A stretch of DNA of 64,000 nt, taken from positions 1 through 64,000 of the forward strand of contig JAGCFX010000060.1 in the NCBI GenBank assembly GCA_017649925.1. The letters are read 5' to 3'. The position numbers and the translations under genes are program-made. The notes beneath the pieces are model-generated. The model was given only the letters and a program-made list of their open reading frames with translations. It was not told the origin of the DNA and ran no database searches. Below, piece by piece: positions 31,160-41,566 of the stretch (positions within the stretch are counted from its first letter, which is position 1; each line of letters begins with the position of its first letter). This DNA comes from Paludibacteraceae bacterium (GTDB lineage: Bacteria; Bacteroidota; Bacteroidia; Bacteroidales; Paludibacteraceae).

Positions 31160-32818
31160 ATGAAGAAACTTTTTCTCCTCATATCGCTTTTTATAGTAGC
31201 ACAGATGAGTGCGGTTGATTATTGTGCTACATCTGCATTTGGCTACGGAGCGAGTGCTACCGGTGGTGGCAATGCCAGTCCTACGTTGGTAAAGAGCGAA
31301 TCTGAGTTCAAAAGTGCACTCAAAAGCGGAAAAGTGGTTCTTATCACTCAAGACATAACTATTGATAATCAGATTAGTACAGATGCCAGCAATATGACCA
31401 TTATTGCATTGCCAGGCAAACGACTTATTTCCAAGAATCAGACCAAAGAAAAATCCGGCATTCTGTACCTAAAAGGCAGCAATATAATTTTGCGCGATAT
31501 CATTTTCGAAGGTCCCGGCGCATACGACTGCGACGGAAAGGATTTGCTCACATTAGACGGGGCTAAGAATGTCTGGGTTGACCACTGCGATTTCCAAGAC
31601 GGCATGGACGGCAACTTTGACATCAAGGGCAAAGCAGACAATATAAGTGTTACATTTTGTAGGTTCCGGTATCTGAAAAAACCTAAGCCCGACGGCCCAG
31701 GAGGGGCAGACGACCATCGTTTTACCAACCTTATCGGTTCATCCGTATCAGACAAGCCGGCCGACGGAACATATAATATTACATATGGTTTTTGCTGGTG
31801 GGACGAAGGATGCGTGGAACGCATGACGCGTTGCCGCAATTCGCTTCTCCACTTCATCAACTGCTATTGGAATTCATCTGTCTCCAATTACTATGTATGT
31901 CCAGAATATTGCTCCTGCTATTTTGAGGGTTGCACATTTGCCGGCAAAGCTAACACCAACAAAAAGAATTGGAAAGAATTCAAAGGAACAGAGGGAAAAA
32001 ATTACTGTAAGTTTGTCAACTGCTCCGGTAATTCTCTTACAAATTCAGGCAGTGTTGACGCACCGAGTTATAGTTATGACAAACTGACTGCTGCAGAAGC
32101 GAAAACAGTTGTAACCAATTCCTCCTGCGGCGCAGGGGCTACTTTGACTGTTACCGAGAATGCGGAAGTATCCTCTTCGTGCGACAACGGCGGTGAAGGC
32201 GGAAACGAAGGCGGTGGAAATGAAGGAGGAAACGAAGGCGGTAGTGGAGAACAAGGTGGTGAGTCCGTTTCCGGTGATTGCTGCGTGAACTTAGGTTTAG
32301 GCGATGAACCAAGTGTCGCAAACGGGGGTATTCCGGCAAACTTCAGCCAACTCGCCATCACCACACTTTTGACAGCAGAGAAAGGTTCAAAATGGGAGCA
32401 AGGCTATTTGCTTTGGGGCACAAACTCAGATTACATCACTTTTGATTTCTCGGCCTACTCAACGGTCATCAACTCGGTTGAGTTCGATGTGACTATCCCG
32501 AATTGGACGTCAGAGAAGAACACGATTGCCTACCACTGGGACAGCGCCGCAAATACCAAATACACCATTCAAAGTGCCAATACCGAGAATGTCCAACTGA
32601 CGGCTCCTGCGAATGCCAAATCGTTTACCCTCCAGCGTTCCGCGAGTACCGGGACACGAATCAGTCAAGTGTGCTTCCGGCTGGACGGAAGCGGTTCGGA
32701 AGACATCGAGAGTATTCAGTACTCAGGAGTGGAGACACAGAAAATAATTCGCGAAGGACAATTGCTCATCCTTCGCGAAAATAAGACTTATACTATTTAC
32801 GGTGTGCGTGTGGATTAG
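31160..32818 (+). CDS. Secreted pectate lyase (PL1-like) with C-terminal module and short tail
   Basis: A 552-residue exported protein. Residues 1-18 are a signal peptide (LFLLISLFIVAQMSAV). Residues ~25-335 are a pectate lyase beta-helix: RDIIFEGPGAYDCDGKDLL, VWVDHCDFQDGMDGNFDIKG, DHRFTNLIGSS and ITYGFCWWDEGCVERMTRCR (Ca-binding Asp residues and the catalytic Arg region). A Gly/Glu/Asn-rich linker (~340-372) leads to an unassigned ~125-residue beta domain. The end, KIIREGQLLILRENKTYTIY, belongs to the shared tail family. Upstream ATG-less extension of the frame covers the promoter, so ATG 31160 is the start. It would cleave polygalacturonate outside the cell or on its surface. Its stop overlaps the facing nuclease gene by 4 bases. 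Confidence 0.88.
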   Translation: MKKLFLLISLFIVAQMSAVDYCATSAFGYGASATGGGNASPTLVKSESEFKSALKSGKVVLITQDITIDNQISTDASNMTIIALPGKRLISKNQTKEKSGILYLKGSNIILRDIIFEGPGAYDCDGKDLLTLDGAKNVWVDHCDFQDGMDGNFDIKGKADNISVTFCRFRYLKKPKPDGPGGADDHRFTNLIGSSVSDKPADGTYNITYGFCWWDEGCVERMTRCRNSLLHFINCYWNSSVSNYYVCPEYCSCYFEGCTFAGKANTNKKNWKEFKGTEGKNYCKFVNCSGNSLTNSGSVDAPSYSYDKLTAAEAKTVVTNSSCGAGATLTVTENAEVSSSCDNGGEGGNEGGGNEGGNEGGSGEQGGESVSGDCCVNLGLGDEPSVANGGIPANFSQLAITTLLTAEKGSKWEQGYLLWGTNSDYITFDFSAYSTVINSVEFDVTIPNWTSEKNTIAYHWDSAANTKYTIQSANTENVQLTAPANAKSFTLQRSASTGTRISQVCFRLDGSGSEDIESIQYSGVETQKIIREGQLLILRENKTYTIYGVRVD

Positions 32819-34353
32819 TACACGCGCTGCCCTGTAACGGTAAATGCCTCTCCGCCGCGGATGATAAGAAGTTGTCCGTGGCGGATTTCTTTACGCGCTT
32901 GCGGAGCAGTGGATATTATATCCGACCATCCCGTTGAAGGATTCTTCTCGCAAACTGTTTGTACAGACAGGTCTTTAATCTCCCAAGCCGGCACATTGGA
33001 ATCGACATAATAATGGAATGCAAAATGCACATTGCTTTTCCGCATAAACGCGGCAGGAATAGTGATTTGGTTCTCCTGCCAATTCCAGTTAGACGAAGGC
33101 CAATTAGGGATTGTCAATTGCGTCCAAGAGGCTGTGGTTGCATCTGTCGTATAGTCATCACTGATGAGCAAAGTACATTGTGACGGCCAGTTAGCAGAGG
33201 CACCATAACCTAATGTGTGCGTAAAACTGATGATTCCGCTCTTCTGGTCCGTAAAGTCAAAAGCCGGCGAAACCAAATAGTTGTCCTCAGTAGAAGTGGC
33301 TCCATACGCGTTCATATACGCGCAAAGGTAACTTGAATTCCAGACCCATGTATGGTCTCCGCTTACGCTTATCGGCGTAAAGTCACCTAAATTGGCTGCG
33401 AAGGACTCCGTGAAATCAATATCCGTACATGTTTCGGGCAGATCACCGCCCAGGTTCAGTGCCACCAGATAGGGATCATGATCCGAATAGCCCCATCCGG
33501 GAACAACCGTGTCCACGCATGTTGTATTGACATGCCAAACGGCGGCGCCGGTAATTTGCGAAGCCATTGAGGAGTTGGCAAACACATGATCGATGAGTTC
33601 GACAGAGTAGCCATAGCAATAGCTATATGCGTTTACGTTACGCGCCAATAACTGCTCCGAGAAGCCAGCGTCCTGAATGATTGTGATTGCCTCTTCATCC
33701 ATTTGGCAGTTCAAATCGCCCATGATTAGGATATCGGGGTCTTTGACATCATCTGAACTCAACGCATACACCAGCCATTGCGCATTTTCCACACGCTTGG
33801 CTACCGCCGAAGCGCCAGACATTGCCTTGAAATGGTTCATCGAAAGCGTGAAACGTTCGTGCGATGCCAATTCTGTCCACGCCTGAAAACGCATCGTATT
33901 TTTATAATACGTTGTGCTCGTTTCAGGGAAATTGGAGTCATAGGGCGCCACTTTGTCGGTGCGATAGATAAACCCGGACTTAATGTTATTGTTATATTCC
34001 GAGTTCCACTCTTCCTCGATACCATCATTCACCGCAGCATAACGCCCTAATACACCGGCATGTGCACTCATGGAATCTGCTAACTGTTGCAGCACGATGG
34101 GTTGCGCCTCCACCTCACAAAATGCATAGATATCGGCGTCCGCCAGCAACATAGCCTCCACAATTTTACGCGTTTTCTCAGCTATTTGCTCCTGCGTATA
34201 ATTACCACGACCGGAATTCTGGTTGAAGTAATAATTCTCCAGGTTATTGCCCAGCACACGCACTCTACCGTTGCCTATGTCAGGCACCGCAGTGGCGGCT
34301 TGCACACAAAGTGCAGCCGCCAAGCAGAGTCCTATCAACAGATTACGCATCAT
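32815..34353 (-). CDS. Secreted endonuclease/exonuclease/phosphatase-family nuclease with choice-of-anchor J-type domain and short tail
   Basis: A 512-residue exported protein with a signal peptide (LLIGLCLAAALCVQAATA). Residues ~30-305 are an EEP-fold nuclease: VRVLGNNLENYYF, DADIYAFCEVEAQ (catalytic Glu), NHFKAMSG, ILIMGDLNCQMDEEAI (GDxN) and GYSDHDPYLVAL (SDH). Residues ~315-475 form a jelly-roll like choice-of-anchor J (NYLVSPAFDFTDQKSGIISF). It ends with EIRHGQLLIIRGGEAFTVTG plus QRVY, the shared tail. Extracellular DNA degradation is expected. Its ATG overlaps the sdhB stop by one base, so this cargo gene is the last gene of the sdh operon. Confidence 0.86.
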   Translation of the reverse strand: MMRNLLIGLCLAAALCVQAATAVPDIGNGRVRVLGNNLENYYFNQNSGRGNYTQEQIAEKTRKIVEAMLLADADIYAFCEVEAQPIVLQQLADSMSAHAGVLGRYAAVNDGIEEEWNSEYNNNIKSGFIYRTDKVAPYDSNFPETSTTYYKNTMRFQAWTELASHERFTLSMNHFKAMSGASAVAKRVENAQWLVYALSSDDVKDPDILIMGDLNCQMDEEAITIIQDAGFSEQLLARNVNAYSYCYGYSVELIDHVFANSSMASQITGAAVWHVNTTCVDTVVPGWGYSDHDPYLVALNLGGDLPETCTDIDFTESFAANLGDFTPISVSGDHTWVWNSSYLCAYMNAYGATSTEDNYLVSPAFDFTDQKSGIISFTHTLGYGASANWPSQCTLLISDDYTTDATTASWTQLTIPNWPSSNWNWQENQITIPAAFMRKSNVHFAFHYYVDSNVPAWEIKDLSVQTVCEKNPSTGWSDIISTAPQARKEIRHGQLLIIRGGEAFTVTGQRVY

Positions 34354-35108
34354 CAGTCTTTGAACTTAGCGCAGAGGAACTCGCGGTTAAGGCGAGCAAT
34401 GTTAGCGAGTGAAACGGATTTCGGGCACTCGGCGGCACATGCGCCGGTGTTGGTGCAGTTACCGAAGCCGAGTTCGTCCATCTTAGCCACCATCGCTTTG
34501 GCACGCGCCGCAGCCTCGATCTTGCCTTGCGGAAGTAGGGCGAGTTGGCTAACCTTAGCTGCCACAAAGAGCATCGCCGATCCGTTCTTACAAGCTGCAG
34601 CACAAGCGCCGCAACCGATACAAGACGCTGCGTCCATTGCCTCGTCTGCAACAGGCTTGGGGATAGGTATTGCGTTAGCGTCAGGTACACCGCCGGTGTT
34701 GACACTCACAAATCCACCTGCCTGCATGATCTTGTCATATGCGCCACGGTCTACCATGAGGTCTTTGATTACCGGGAACGCGCGGCTGCGCCACGGTTCC
34801 ACAGTAATCGTCTCACCATCTTTGAACTTCCGCATATGGAGCTGACAGGTCGTGATGGCGCTGTCAGGTCCATGCGGGTGACCATTGACGTACATCGAGC
34901 ACATTCCGCAGATACCCTCACGGCAGTCGTGATCGTAGGTAACAGGGTCTTTATGCTCTGCAACGAGTTGCTCGTTGAGGATATCAATCATCTCGAGGAA
35001 CGAAGCGCCCTGGAAGACATGCTTCAGTTCATAGGTCTCGAAATGCCCTTGTGCTTTGGGTCCCGCTTGTCTCCAAACGCGGACCTTAATATCAATGTAT
35101 TGATCCAT
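34353..35108 (-). CDS. sdhB: Succinate dehydrogenase/fumarate reductase iron-sulfur subunit
   Basis: A 251-residue iron-sulfur subunit of the quinone-linked succinate/fumarate enzyme. The plant-type 2Fe-2S site is [15 protein letters not shown] with a later Cys (TTCQLHM). The 4Fe-4S and 3Fe-4S ligands are in [14 protein letters not shown] and [15 protein letters not shown]. Residues 1-10 ([14 protein letters not shown]) are typical of Bacteroidetes. In relatives sdhB directly follows sdhA; here a 4.3-kb gene for a secreted protein lies between them. It is 29 bases after that gene. Confidence 0.97.
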   Translation of the reverse strand: MDQYIDIKVRVWRQAGPKAQGHFETYELKHVFQGASFLEMIDILNEQLVAEHKDPVTYDHDCREGICGMCSMYVNGHPHGPDSAITTCQLHMRKFKDGETITVEPWRSRAFPVIKDLMVDRGAYDKIMQAGGFVSVNTGGVPDANAIPIPKPVADEAMDAASCIGCGACAAACKNGSAMLFVAAKVSQLALLPQGKIEAAARAKAMVAKMDELGFGNCTNTGACAAECPKSVSLANIARLNREFLCAKFKD

Positions 35109-35137
35109 TTGTACTGATTTTTAATAATCCTTAAAAA

Positions 35138-38100
35138 TTATTCCACGCGTGCGCCCGTGAGGGTGTAAACGACGCCGTTACGACGGATATACATCTGGTT
35201 ATCACGGATGAACTTCGTTGCCTTGTTCTCTGCATTCGTGTCGTCAATGGCTTGGCTCTTCTTCTTGAATACAGCTTGTACGGTCTTGTTCTCCGTCATC
35301 GTGATGGTATATTCCGCGGTGGTAATCTCTTTGGTGCCATCCTTGAAGTGATCGAACTCATAGCCATCCGCAGCGTTAGCCGTCAGCTTGATATTGGTTT
35401 CTTCGTCCACGGTCTTGGTGTTGTCTTCGCGCTTTGCACCATCAAAGAGCACTGTACCACCTTCCGCCGGAGTAATCTCTACCGTCAGTTTGAATTGCTC
35501 AATCTCAGCGAACTGAGCTTTGAGGACGACGTCTTCGGTAATCGTGATGTCACGTACGGCTTTCTTATTGCCATCCGACCACTTTGTGAACTTATAGCCA
35601 TCATTTGCTTTCGCTGTGATGTGAAGTTCGGTACCGCCCTTATAGACACCATCTTCGAGCGACGAAGTCACCTTACCATGCGCGCCGGCAGAGATCTGCA
35701 CTTTGTACTTGATATTGGACTTGAAGATAGCCTGAATGGTGGTATCCTGAGTCAATACAAGATCACGCGGGGTTCCGGTTACTCCATCCGACCACTTCTC
35801 AAAGTACCAATTATCATCTGCCGTGGCTTTGAGCGTAATTGTCGTGCCCTTCTTGTAGGTTCCGTTTACGTTGCTGTTGACCGAACCACCTTCTCCGGCG
35901 GAAACCGTCAGCGTAGCATGTGTAGCGGGAGTCGGATCCGGCTGCTTGCCATCGATGTAGAAATAAGAACCGTTTGCCCAGTAAGATATCTCGGTTACAC
36001 CATCTTCCGCCATCGATACTATCCTCCATCTAAAGTCATCACCTTTGTTTTTCGTCTGAGTGTACTGCGCTATAAACTTACCATCCGTCACAGGAACGAC
36101 CGCCAAAACGATTGTGTCTCCCGAATAATAATCGGTAATCAGATACTTGCATTTGGTTACTGTCTCCGGCACATCTGCCGTCAATGTAACGGTCTTTGTT
36201 GCCACATTTGCGTTAAGATTCGTCGGCCTTAAGTCCGGAGTATTTATTCTGAAATAGCTTGAGCACCAAGTATAACCTATTACCTGATTATTCGCATCAA
36301 GCGCTGCTACGAGCCAAGAATATCTATCCGGTATTGTGAACTTAGCAGAAGCTGTTGTGCCGGTAATATGCAAATTCTGGTAAACTATCTCATCATAATA
36401 ATAATTATACACTTCGATTGCATAGGCTGCTACCGTACCACCGCATGTCCATGAGAAGTCCACTGTTTGTCCATCCTCAGCTATCGTAGCCACGAGATCC
36501 TTCGGAATAGTTGTATTCGCATTGAGTTGGAAGCCGGTAGTCTTATCTTCATATGGATCTGCTATCATATTCCAATTTTCATCGTACGGGTACACCGTGA
36601 CATCAATTACCGTATCCTTATCAAACGGGATAACAAATGTATAAGATGCCGAACCATCCGTCCACTCAATAAAGCCGTTATACGAATCCGTTGTGCCATG
36701 CGTACGCCATTGGACATAATAACGCGGTGCTATGTCGGGAGCCTCAACCGTAATCGTCGCTGAGCTCGGCTGAGTATTGGTAATCGTAACCTTAGTCACA
36801 CGATAGTCATGATCCGCTGCCGTACATTCTGCTTCCAAAAGCTGCCATGGGTCATACGACGGGGAATCATTGTACTTCATCTCAAAGCAAGCGCTATTGG
36901 CATTGGAGAGGTCGGTGCTATATGTTATCACAGCGGAAGCGAGGTTTGCTTTTGCCTTATTCGCCATGAAGAAATAGTACGATCCTCCTGGCCAGTTAAA
37001 CGTAGCTTCATACCATCTGCTGTTTTTCGTAGCTACCACATCCGTGGTATCACTTCCGGACAGCGGTATAACGAAGAAGTGCGGGAGGTCTGTTGTCGGG
37101 AAATTATTATCCGACGGAATCAGTACGCGAAGCGTAACATCACCCAAAGCCGGAGCGCCCGATATGACTATAGATGTAAATGGCTCAGCTATGTAACTGC
37201 CATCAACATATGTTTGTACATAGAACGTGTATGTTCCATTGCCATATAGTTTATCCAACGTAACGGTATATTTGCCTCCTACCGGCGCTTGTTTGGATAC
37301 ATCTATATCCCATTCGGCAATAGTGGTAGAATAATTTAAGTCTGCATATACGTAATAGCGGGAAACGCCTTCCGCGGCATCCCATTCGAGCTTAATCGAA
37401 TTGCCCACTTGGGTCGCCTTAAGATTTCTCGGCGCCATCGGACGCAAAGGAATCGTAAAGTCCGTTTTCTTTCCGAGACCACTACAAATCAAATTATCCG
37501 CCTCATCATATGCATAAAGCACTACACTGTCTACATGTACCGCCCAGTTTGTAAAATAAGACTCAATCGTTTGGGTAAATGCGCCATCTCCCGTTTCCGG
37601 AGTAAAATAGAAAGCACGATAAGAAGTAGATGTAGAGTATGAATAGTCGTATACATACAGGCCATACGAAGCGGCTCTATTCACGGTATTAACCGCGACA
37701 TCGAACGTACCCTTTGCGTCATCTGGTGTTACATCCACGTCTTGTACTCTCCAGTCATGGTCCGTCAATTCGCCTTCCGCACGATAGAGATACCAATAGC
37801 CATAAGACTTAGCCACATAGAAACGCGCGTCTTTGTCCGTCAAACTATAGGCAGATGCCTTTGTCGCCGTAGCGTAGTTCGCTTTCGTATCATTAGCCAC
37901 TTCCAAATGGAAGGAGATCGTATCTACGTTCAGTTCTGCCTTGAACCAGCGTCCCTCTTGCGTAGCAGCCACCGTATCAGTCCGTGTTCCATTATACCAT
38001 CTGAACGTTACGCCTTTGGAAGGATCAAATCCACAAGCGTCCGAAGGAATGAATACCGCCACATTCACCGTACCGAGATGTGCCAGAGAACCGGCAGCGA

Positions 38101-39430
38101 CCTCGAAGTTACTATTTACAGAAGAACGGTACTCTCCGTCTTTATCTTTCACAGAGATATAGTAATATGCGTAGCCCGATGCCGTCATCGGCGCAGTAGT
38201 CAGGACGTATTTGCCGTCCTTCACCGTCAAGTCTTCGGGTTTGAATTCTCCGGTCAGCACGTCCACACCATACGGATCGCTGACACTCACACTAAATTCT
38301 CCTGCCTCCGGAATGACATCCCAACTGAGCGTATAGGTGTTTGTGCCTTCTACCTGCGCAGCCACCACATTCTTGATAAAGAACGGACTCGGCGCAATCC
38401 TGACAGTATCTAATTCGTTTTTCACGAACAACTCACCTACCTCATACGGAGCGTCGCTTTTCAGCGGTTGCACTGTCCATTCAGCAATTTTAATCTCCGC
38501 ATCATTCGAGTACTTCTTGATGTAAGGCACCTCGTTTACCAATTCTGTATCCCAGGAGCCTCCATAGTACGTAATCACCAAGCGATACTGATAAGCTGCC
38601 GTTTCATACGGAAGCCAGTTAAACTTAACTTGTCCGGGAGTAGCCGTCGCTTTCGCTGTCAGCGAGTCCACATTGTAGTTATGATCCTTCAAATCGCAAT
38701 CCAACGCGTAGTTGTAGCGAACAATTTCCTGCACACCACTGATTTCTGCAGTGGTATGCACAGGACCTGCTTCCGCGCAAACGGGAGTGTTCATAACAAG
38801 AGGTGTTGTGCTACCTTCAATGATGGTGTGCTCATCTTGGTTGAGGGCATTCTTGTAGTCATCCGTTTTGAACAGATAGGTATATCCGTAATCCTGAATA
38901 TCCACCGTTGCTTTCCAGAAACGGGTTGTTCCTTCGCGGGTCAGTTTTACCTTATGCTCCGTCAGGTCGTCAACAGTACCAGTCCAGATAAAATACATAT
39001 CCTGGTTCACATCGAAACCATTATCCGAAGGAATCAGCAACGTAACAGGCACATTACCTATCTTGCCACAAGGATCCATCGTGATTGTGAAATCCGGGAA
39101 TTCTTCATCGCCTTGCACATGCTCAAACAGCACAGCTTCGTGGTCCGTGATAATTTTAAAGCTGACTTCATCTCCCCACGAACCAGAAGTCCATGTACCG
39201 GTGATGTTACCACCGCCGTATGTCACCAACACAGTGTCCGGCGTTTTGCCCGCTGCCGATGTGAGTTCAAACTCCTGAGAACCACCGTCATCAGTCAGTG
39301 TCAGTTTACCGCCATTCCAACCATCGCCGTAAGCATCGGCCATGATCAGGCGGTATTTGCAGTCCGCAAAGACTGCACTAAAGCATGCCGTTAAGCATAC
39401 TAAAGTTAAAATTGATAAAAAACGTTTCAT
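35138..39430 (-). CDS. 1430-residue secreted multidomain protein inserted in the sdh operon, with short tail
   Basis: A 1430-residue exported protein with signal peptide MKRFLSILTLVCLTACFSAV. The first domain has a YGDGWNGG motif (MADAYGDGWNGGKLTLTDDG). Next come three tandem units of ~300 residues, each starting with a (T/N)V-x-(L/V)-(L/F)-IPSD motif near residues 128, 446 and 786, continuing with an E/L-DHDYRV or DHNYNV motif and a fibronectin III-like part. From ~1195 there are three InlB-type glycine repeats (WYFEKWSDGVTG, YKFTKWSDGN, YEFDHFKDGTKE). The end FIRDNQMYIRRNGVVYTLTG plus ARVE is the shared tail. No enzyme domain is recognised; a surface adhesin or glycan binder is the best guess. 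It sits 12 bases after sdhA and 29 before sdhB. Confidence 0.82.
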   Translation of the reverse strand: MKRFLSILTLVCLTACFSAVFADCKYRLIMADAYGDGWNGGKLTLTDDGGSQEFELTSAAGKTPDTVLVTYGGGNITGTWTSGSWGDEVSFKIITDHEAVLFEHVQGDEEFPDFTITMDPCGKIGNVPVTLLIPSDNGFDVNQDMYFIWTGTVDDLTEHKVKLTREGTTRFWKATVDIQDYGYTYLFKTDDYKNALNQDEHTIIEGSTTPLVMNTPVCAEAGPVHTTAEISGVQEIVRYNYALDCDLKDHNYNVDSLTAKATATPGQVKFNWLPYETAAYQYRLVITYYGGSWDTELVNEVPYIKKYSNDAEIKIAEWTVQPLKSDAPYEVGELFVKNELDTVRIAPSPFFIKNVVAAQVEGTNTYTLSWDVIPEAGEFSVSVSDPYGVDVLTGEFKPEDLTVKDGKYVLTTAPMTASGYAYYYISVKDKDGEYRSSVNSNFEVAAGSLAHLGTVNVAVFIPSDACGFDPSKGVTFRWYNGTRTDTVAATQEGRWFKAELNVDTISFHLEVANDTKANYATATKASAYSLTDKDARFYVAKSYGYWYLYRAEGELTDHDWRVQDVDVTPDDAKGTFDVAVNTVNRAASYGLYVYDYSYSTSTSYRAFYFTPETGDGAFTQTIESYFTNWAVHVDSVVLYAYDEADNLICSGLGKKTDFTIPLRPMAPRNLKATQVGNSIKLEWDAAEGVSRYYVYADLNYSTTIAEWDIDVSKQAPVGGKYTVTLDKLYGNGTYTFYVQTYVDGSYIAEPFTSIVISGAPALGDVTLRVLIPSDNNFPTTDLPHFFVIPLSGSDTTDVVATKNSRWYEATFNWPGGSYYFFMANKAKANLASAVITYSTDLSNANSACFEMKYNDSPSYDPWQLLEAECTAADHDYRVTKVTITNTQPSSATITVEAPDIAPRYYVQWRTHGTTDSYNGFIEWTDGSASYTFVIPFDKDTVIDVTVYPYDENWNMIADPYEDKTTGFQLNANTTIPKDLVATIAEDGQTVDFSWTCGGTVAAYAIEVYNYYYDEIVYQNLHITGTTASAKFTIPDRYSWLVAALDANNQVIGYTWCSSYFRINTPDLRPTNLNANVATKTVTLTADVPETVTKCKYLITDYYSGDTIVLAVVPVTDGKFIAQYTQTKNKGDDFRWRIVSMAEDGVTEISYWANGSYFYIDGKQPDPTPATHATLTVSAGEGGSVNSNVNGTYKKGTTITLKATADDNWYFEKWSDGVTGTPRDLVLTQDTTIQAIFKSNIKYKVQISAGAHGKVTSSLEDGVYKGGTELHITAKANDGYKFTKWSDGNKKAVRDITITEDVVLKAQFAEIEQFKLTVEITPAEGGTVLFDGAKREDNTKTVDEETNIKLTANAADGYEFDHFKDGTKEITTAEYTITMTENKTVQAVFKKKSQAIDDTNAENKATKFIRDNQMYIRRNGVVYTLTGARVE

Positions 39431-39442
39431 AATATCAAAAAT

Positions 39443-41524
39443 TTAGTTTTTGTAGTTACGTGTTTTGCGTTCCGTGAACTCGTAGTCGAGCGGCTCTTTG
39501 ATGAGTTGCGGCTCTTTGTCCTCGCCCATATATTTCCAGCAGCCGACATAGGAGAACTTATCATCCTGACGGAGAGCTTCACCTTCCGGCGTCTGGTATT
39601 CCTCGCGGAAGTGACCACCGCAGGACTCCTCGCGATGGAGAGCGTCCACAGCCATCAGACGACCGATCTCGATGAAATCAGCCAGACGAAGGGCTTTTTC
39701 AAGCTCGTTGTTCAGGCTGTTTGCTTCACCCGGGATATAAACGTTGGTCCAGAACTCTTTCTTAATAGCATCAATCTTCTTGATACCTTCCTTGAGTCCT
39801 TCAGCCGTACGACCCATGCCCACAAAGTCCCACATGATGAGACCCAACTCTTTGTGGATCGAATCCACCGAACGCTTACCTTGGATAGCCATCAGGCGGT
39901 CGATCTTATCCTGTACGGCTTTCTCAGCCTCAGCGAACTCGGGCAGGTCGGTACTCATACGCGGTACACCGATCTGATCGGAGAGGTAGTTCTGAATGGT
40001 GTAAGGCAGTACGAAATATCCGTCTGCGAGACCTTGCATCAACGCGGACGCACCGAGTCGGTTAGCACCGTGGTCGGAGAAGTTCGCCTCACCGATACAG
40101 AACAGACCTTTGACGGTCGTCTGCAACTCGTAGTCTACCCAGATACCACCCATCGTATAGTGGATAGCCGGGAAGATCATCATCGGGTTCTCGTACGGGT
40201 TCTCGTCCACGATCTTCTCGTACATCTGGAAGAGGTTTCCGTATTTCTGCGCAACGACATCCTTACCGAGGCGCTGAATAGCTTCGCTAAAATCCAGGAA
40301 TACCGCGAGGCCGGTGTTGTTCACGCCGTAGCCCTTATCGCAGCGCTCTTTCGCTGCACGCGAAGCAACGTCACGCGGCACGAGGTTTCCGAATGCCGGA
40401 TAACGACGCTCGAGATAGTAATCGCGATCTTCCTCAGGGATATCGCGTCCTTTAATCTCGCCTGCTTGCAGACGCTTTGCGTCCTCCAATTTCTTCGGCA
40501 CCCAGATACGACCATCGTTACGGAGCGACTCGGACATCAGCGTCAGTTTGGACTGGAAGTCACCGTGCTTCGGAATACAGGTCGGGTGGATCTGTGCGTA
40601 GCAAGGATTTGCGAACAATGCGCCGTGGCGGTACATCTGCATAGCAGCCGAACCGTTGGACGCCATTGCGTTGGTAGAGAGGAAGAAGGTGTTTCCGTAT
40701 CCGCCGGAACCAACCACCACTGCGTGAGCGAAGAAACGCTCAATACGTCCGGTGACGAGGTTACGAGCGATGATACCACGCGCACGCTTCTCGCCGTTCT
40801 CATCCGGGATAAGGACGATGTCCAGCATCTCATAACGCGTGTACATCTTCACTTTGCCTTTACCGATCTGGCGGCTGAGTGCGCTATAAGCGCCGAGGAG
40901 CAGCTGCTGACCGGTCTGACCTTTTGCGTAGAAAGTACGGGAAACCTGTGCTCCACCGAAGGAACGGTTGTCAAGCAGACCGCCGTATTCGCGTGCGAAA
41001 GGAACGCCCTGTGCTACGCACTGGTCGATGATATTATTGCTGACTTCGGCGAGACGATACACGTTCGCTTCGCGCGCGCGATAGTCGCCACCCTTGATGG
41101 TATCGTAATAGAGACGATACACCGAGTCACCATCGTTCTGGTAGTTCTTCGCCGCATTGATACCGCCTTGTGCAGCAATGGAGTGCGCACGGCGCGGCGA
41201 ATCCTGAATACAGAAGTTGAGTACATTGAATCCCATCTCAGCGAGCGAAGCCGCAGCCGATGCGCCGGCGAGACCTGTACCGATAACGATCACGTCAAGA
41301 CGACGTTTGTTAGCAGGGTTCACCAGTTTCTGATGGTTCTTGTAGTTGGTCCATTTGAGCTCCAGCGGTCCGGCAGGGATCTTCGCCATCTCCGGCGTGA
41401 TGATGGGCGTTGCAGCCTCTTTCACCACCTTCTCAACCTTGGCAACCACTTTTTCTGCAGCCTGGACGGCCGCTTTCTTAACAGTCTTTTTCGCTGTTTC
41501 TACTATTGTTTCTTTCTTTGCCAT
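39443..41524 (-). CDS. sdhA: Succinate dehydrogenase/fumarate reductase flavoprotein subunit with N-terminal extension
   Basis: A 693-residue flavoprotein of the Bacteroidetes succinate:quinone oxidoreductase. The FAD-binding fold is [20 protein letters not shown], the covalent-FAD His segment is [20 protein letters not shown], and the active-site region [20 protein letters not shown] follows. In relatives the protein begins at about [20 protein letters not shown]. Here that Met is preceded by a ~45-residue Lys/Ala/Val/Glu-rich segment ([25 protein letters not shown]), predicted helical. ATG 41524 is chosen; ATG 41539, inside an AAATGGT heptamer repeat, is the alternative, and ATG 41389 would remove the extension but leave a 173-base gap to sdhC. 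Function is certain; start is not. Confidence 0.95.
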   Translation of the reverse strand: MAKKETIVETAKKTVKKAAVQAAEKVVAKVEKVVKEAATPIITPEMAKIPAGPLELKWTNYKNHQKLVNPANKRRLDVIVIGTGLAGASAAASLAEMGFNVLNFCIQDSPRRAHSIAAQGGINAAKNYQNDGDSVYRLYYDTIKGGDYRAREANVYRLAEVSNNIIDQCVAQGVPFAREYGGLLDNRSFGGAQVSRTFYAKGQTGQQLLLGAYSALSRQIGKGKVKMYTRYEMLDIVLIPDENGEKRARGIIARNLVTGRIERFFAHAVVVGSGGYGNTFFLSTNAMASNGSAAMQMYRHGALFANPCYAQIHPTCIPKHGDFQSKLTLMSESLRNDGRIWVPKKLEDAKRLQAGEIKGRDIPEEDRDYYLERRYPAFGNLVPRDVASRAAKERCDKGYGVNNTGLAVFLDFSEAIQRLGKDVVAQKYGNLFQMYEKIVDENPYENPMMIFPAIHYTMGGIWVDYELQTTVKGLFCIGEANFSDHGANRLGASALMQGLADGYFVLPYTIQNYLSDQIGVPRMSTDLPEFAEAEKAVQDKIDRLMAIQGKRSVDSIHKELGLIMWDFVGMGRTAEGLKEGIKKIDAIKKEFWTNVYIPGEANSLNNELEKALRLADFIEIGRLMAVDALHREESCGGHFREEYQTPEGEALRQDDKFSYVGCWKYMGEDKEPQLIKEPLDYEFTERKTRNYKN

Positions 41525-41530
41525 AATGTC

Positions 41531-41566
41531 ATTTACCATTTAATCCTTTACCATTTACCATTTTAG
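41531..41566. repeat. Heptamer repeat, AAATGGT family, between sdhC and sdhA
   Basis: On the minus strand AAATGGT recurs with 7-bp spacing, with one irregular spacer. It supplies a possible sdhA start codon at 41539 and overlaps the last codon and stop of sdhC. Confidence 0.65.

Noticed and set aside
39506..41566. 686-codon open frame on the plus strand opposite sdhA
   Set aside because: It is exactly antisense to sdhA, has no recognisable motifs and mirrors its codon pattern; sdhA is unmistakable.
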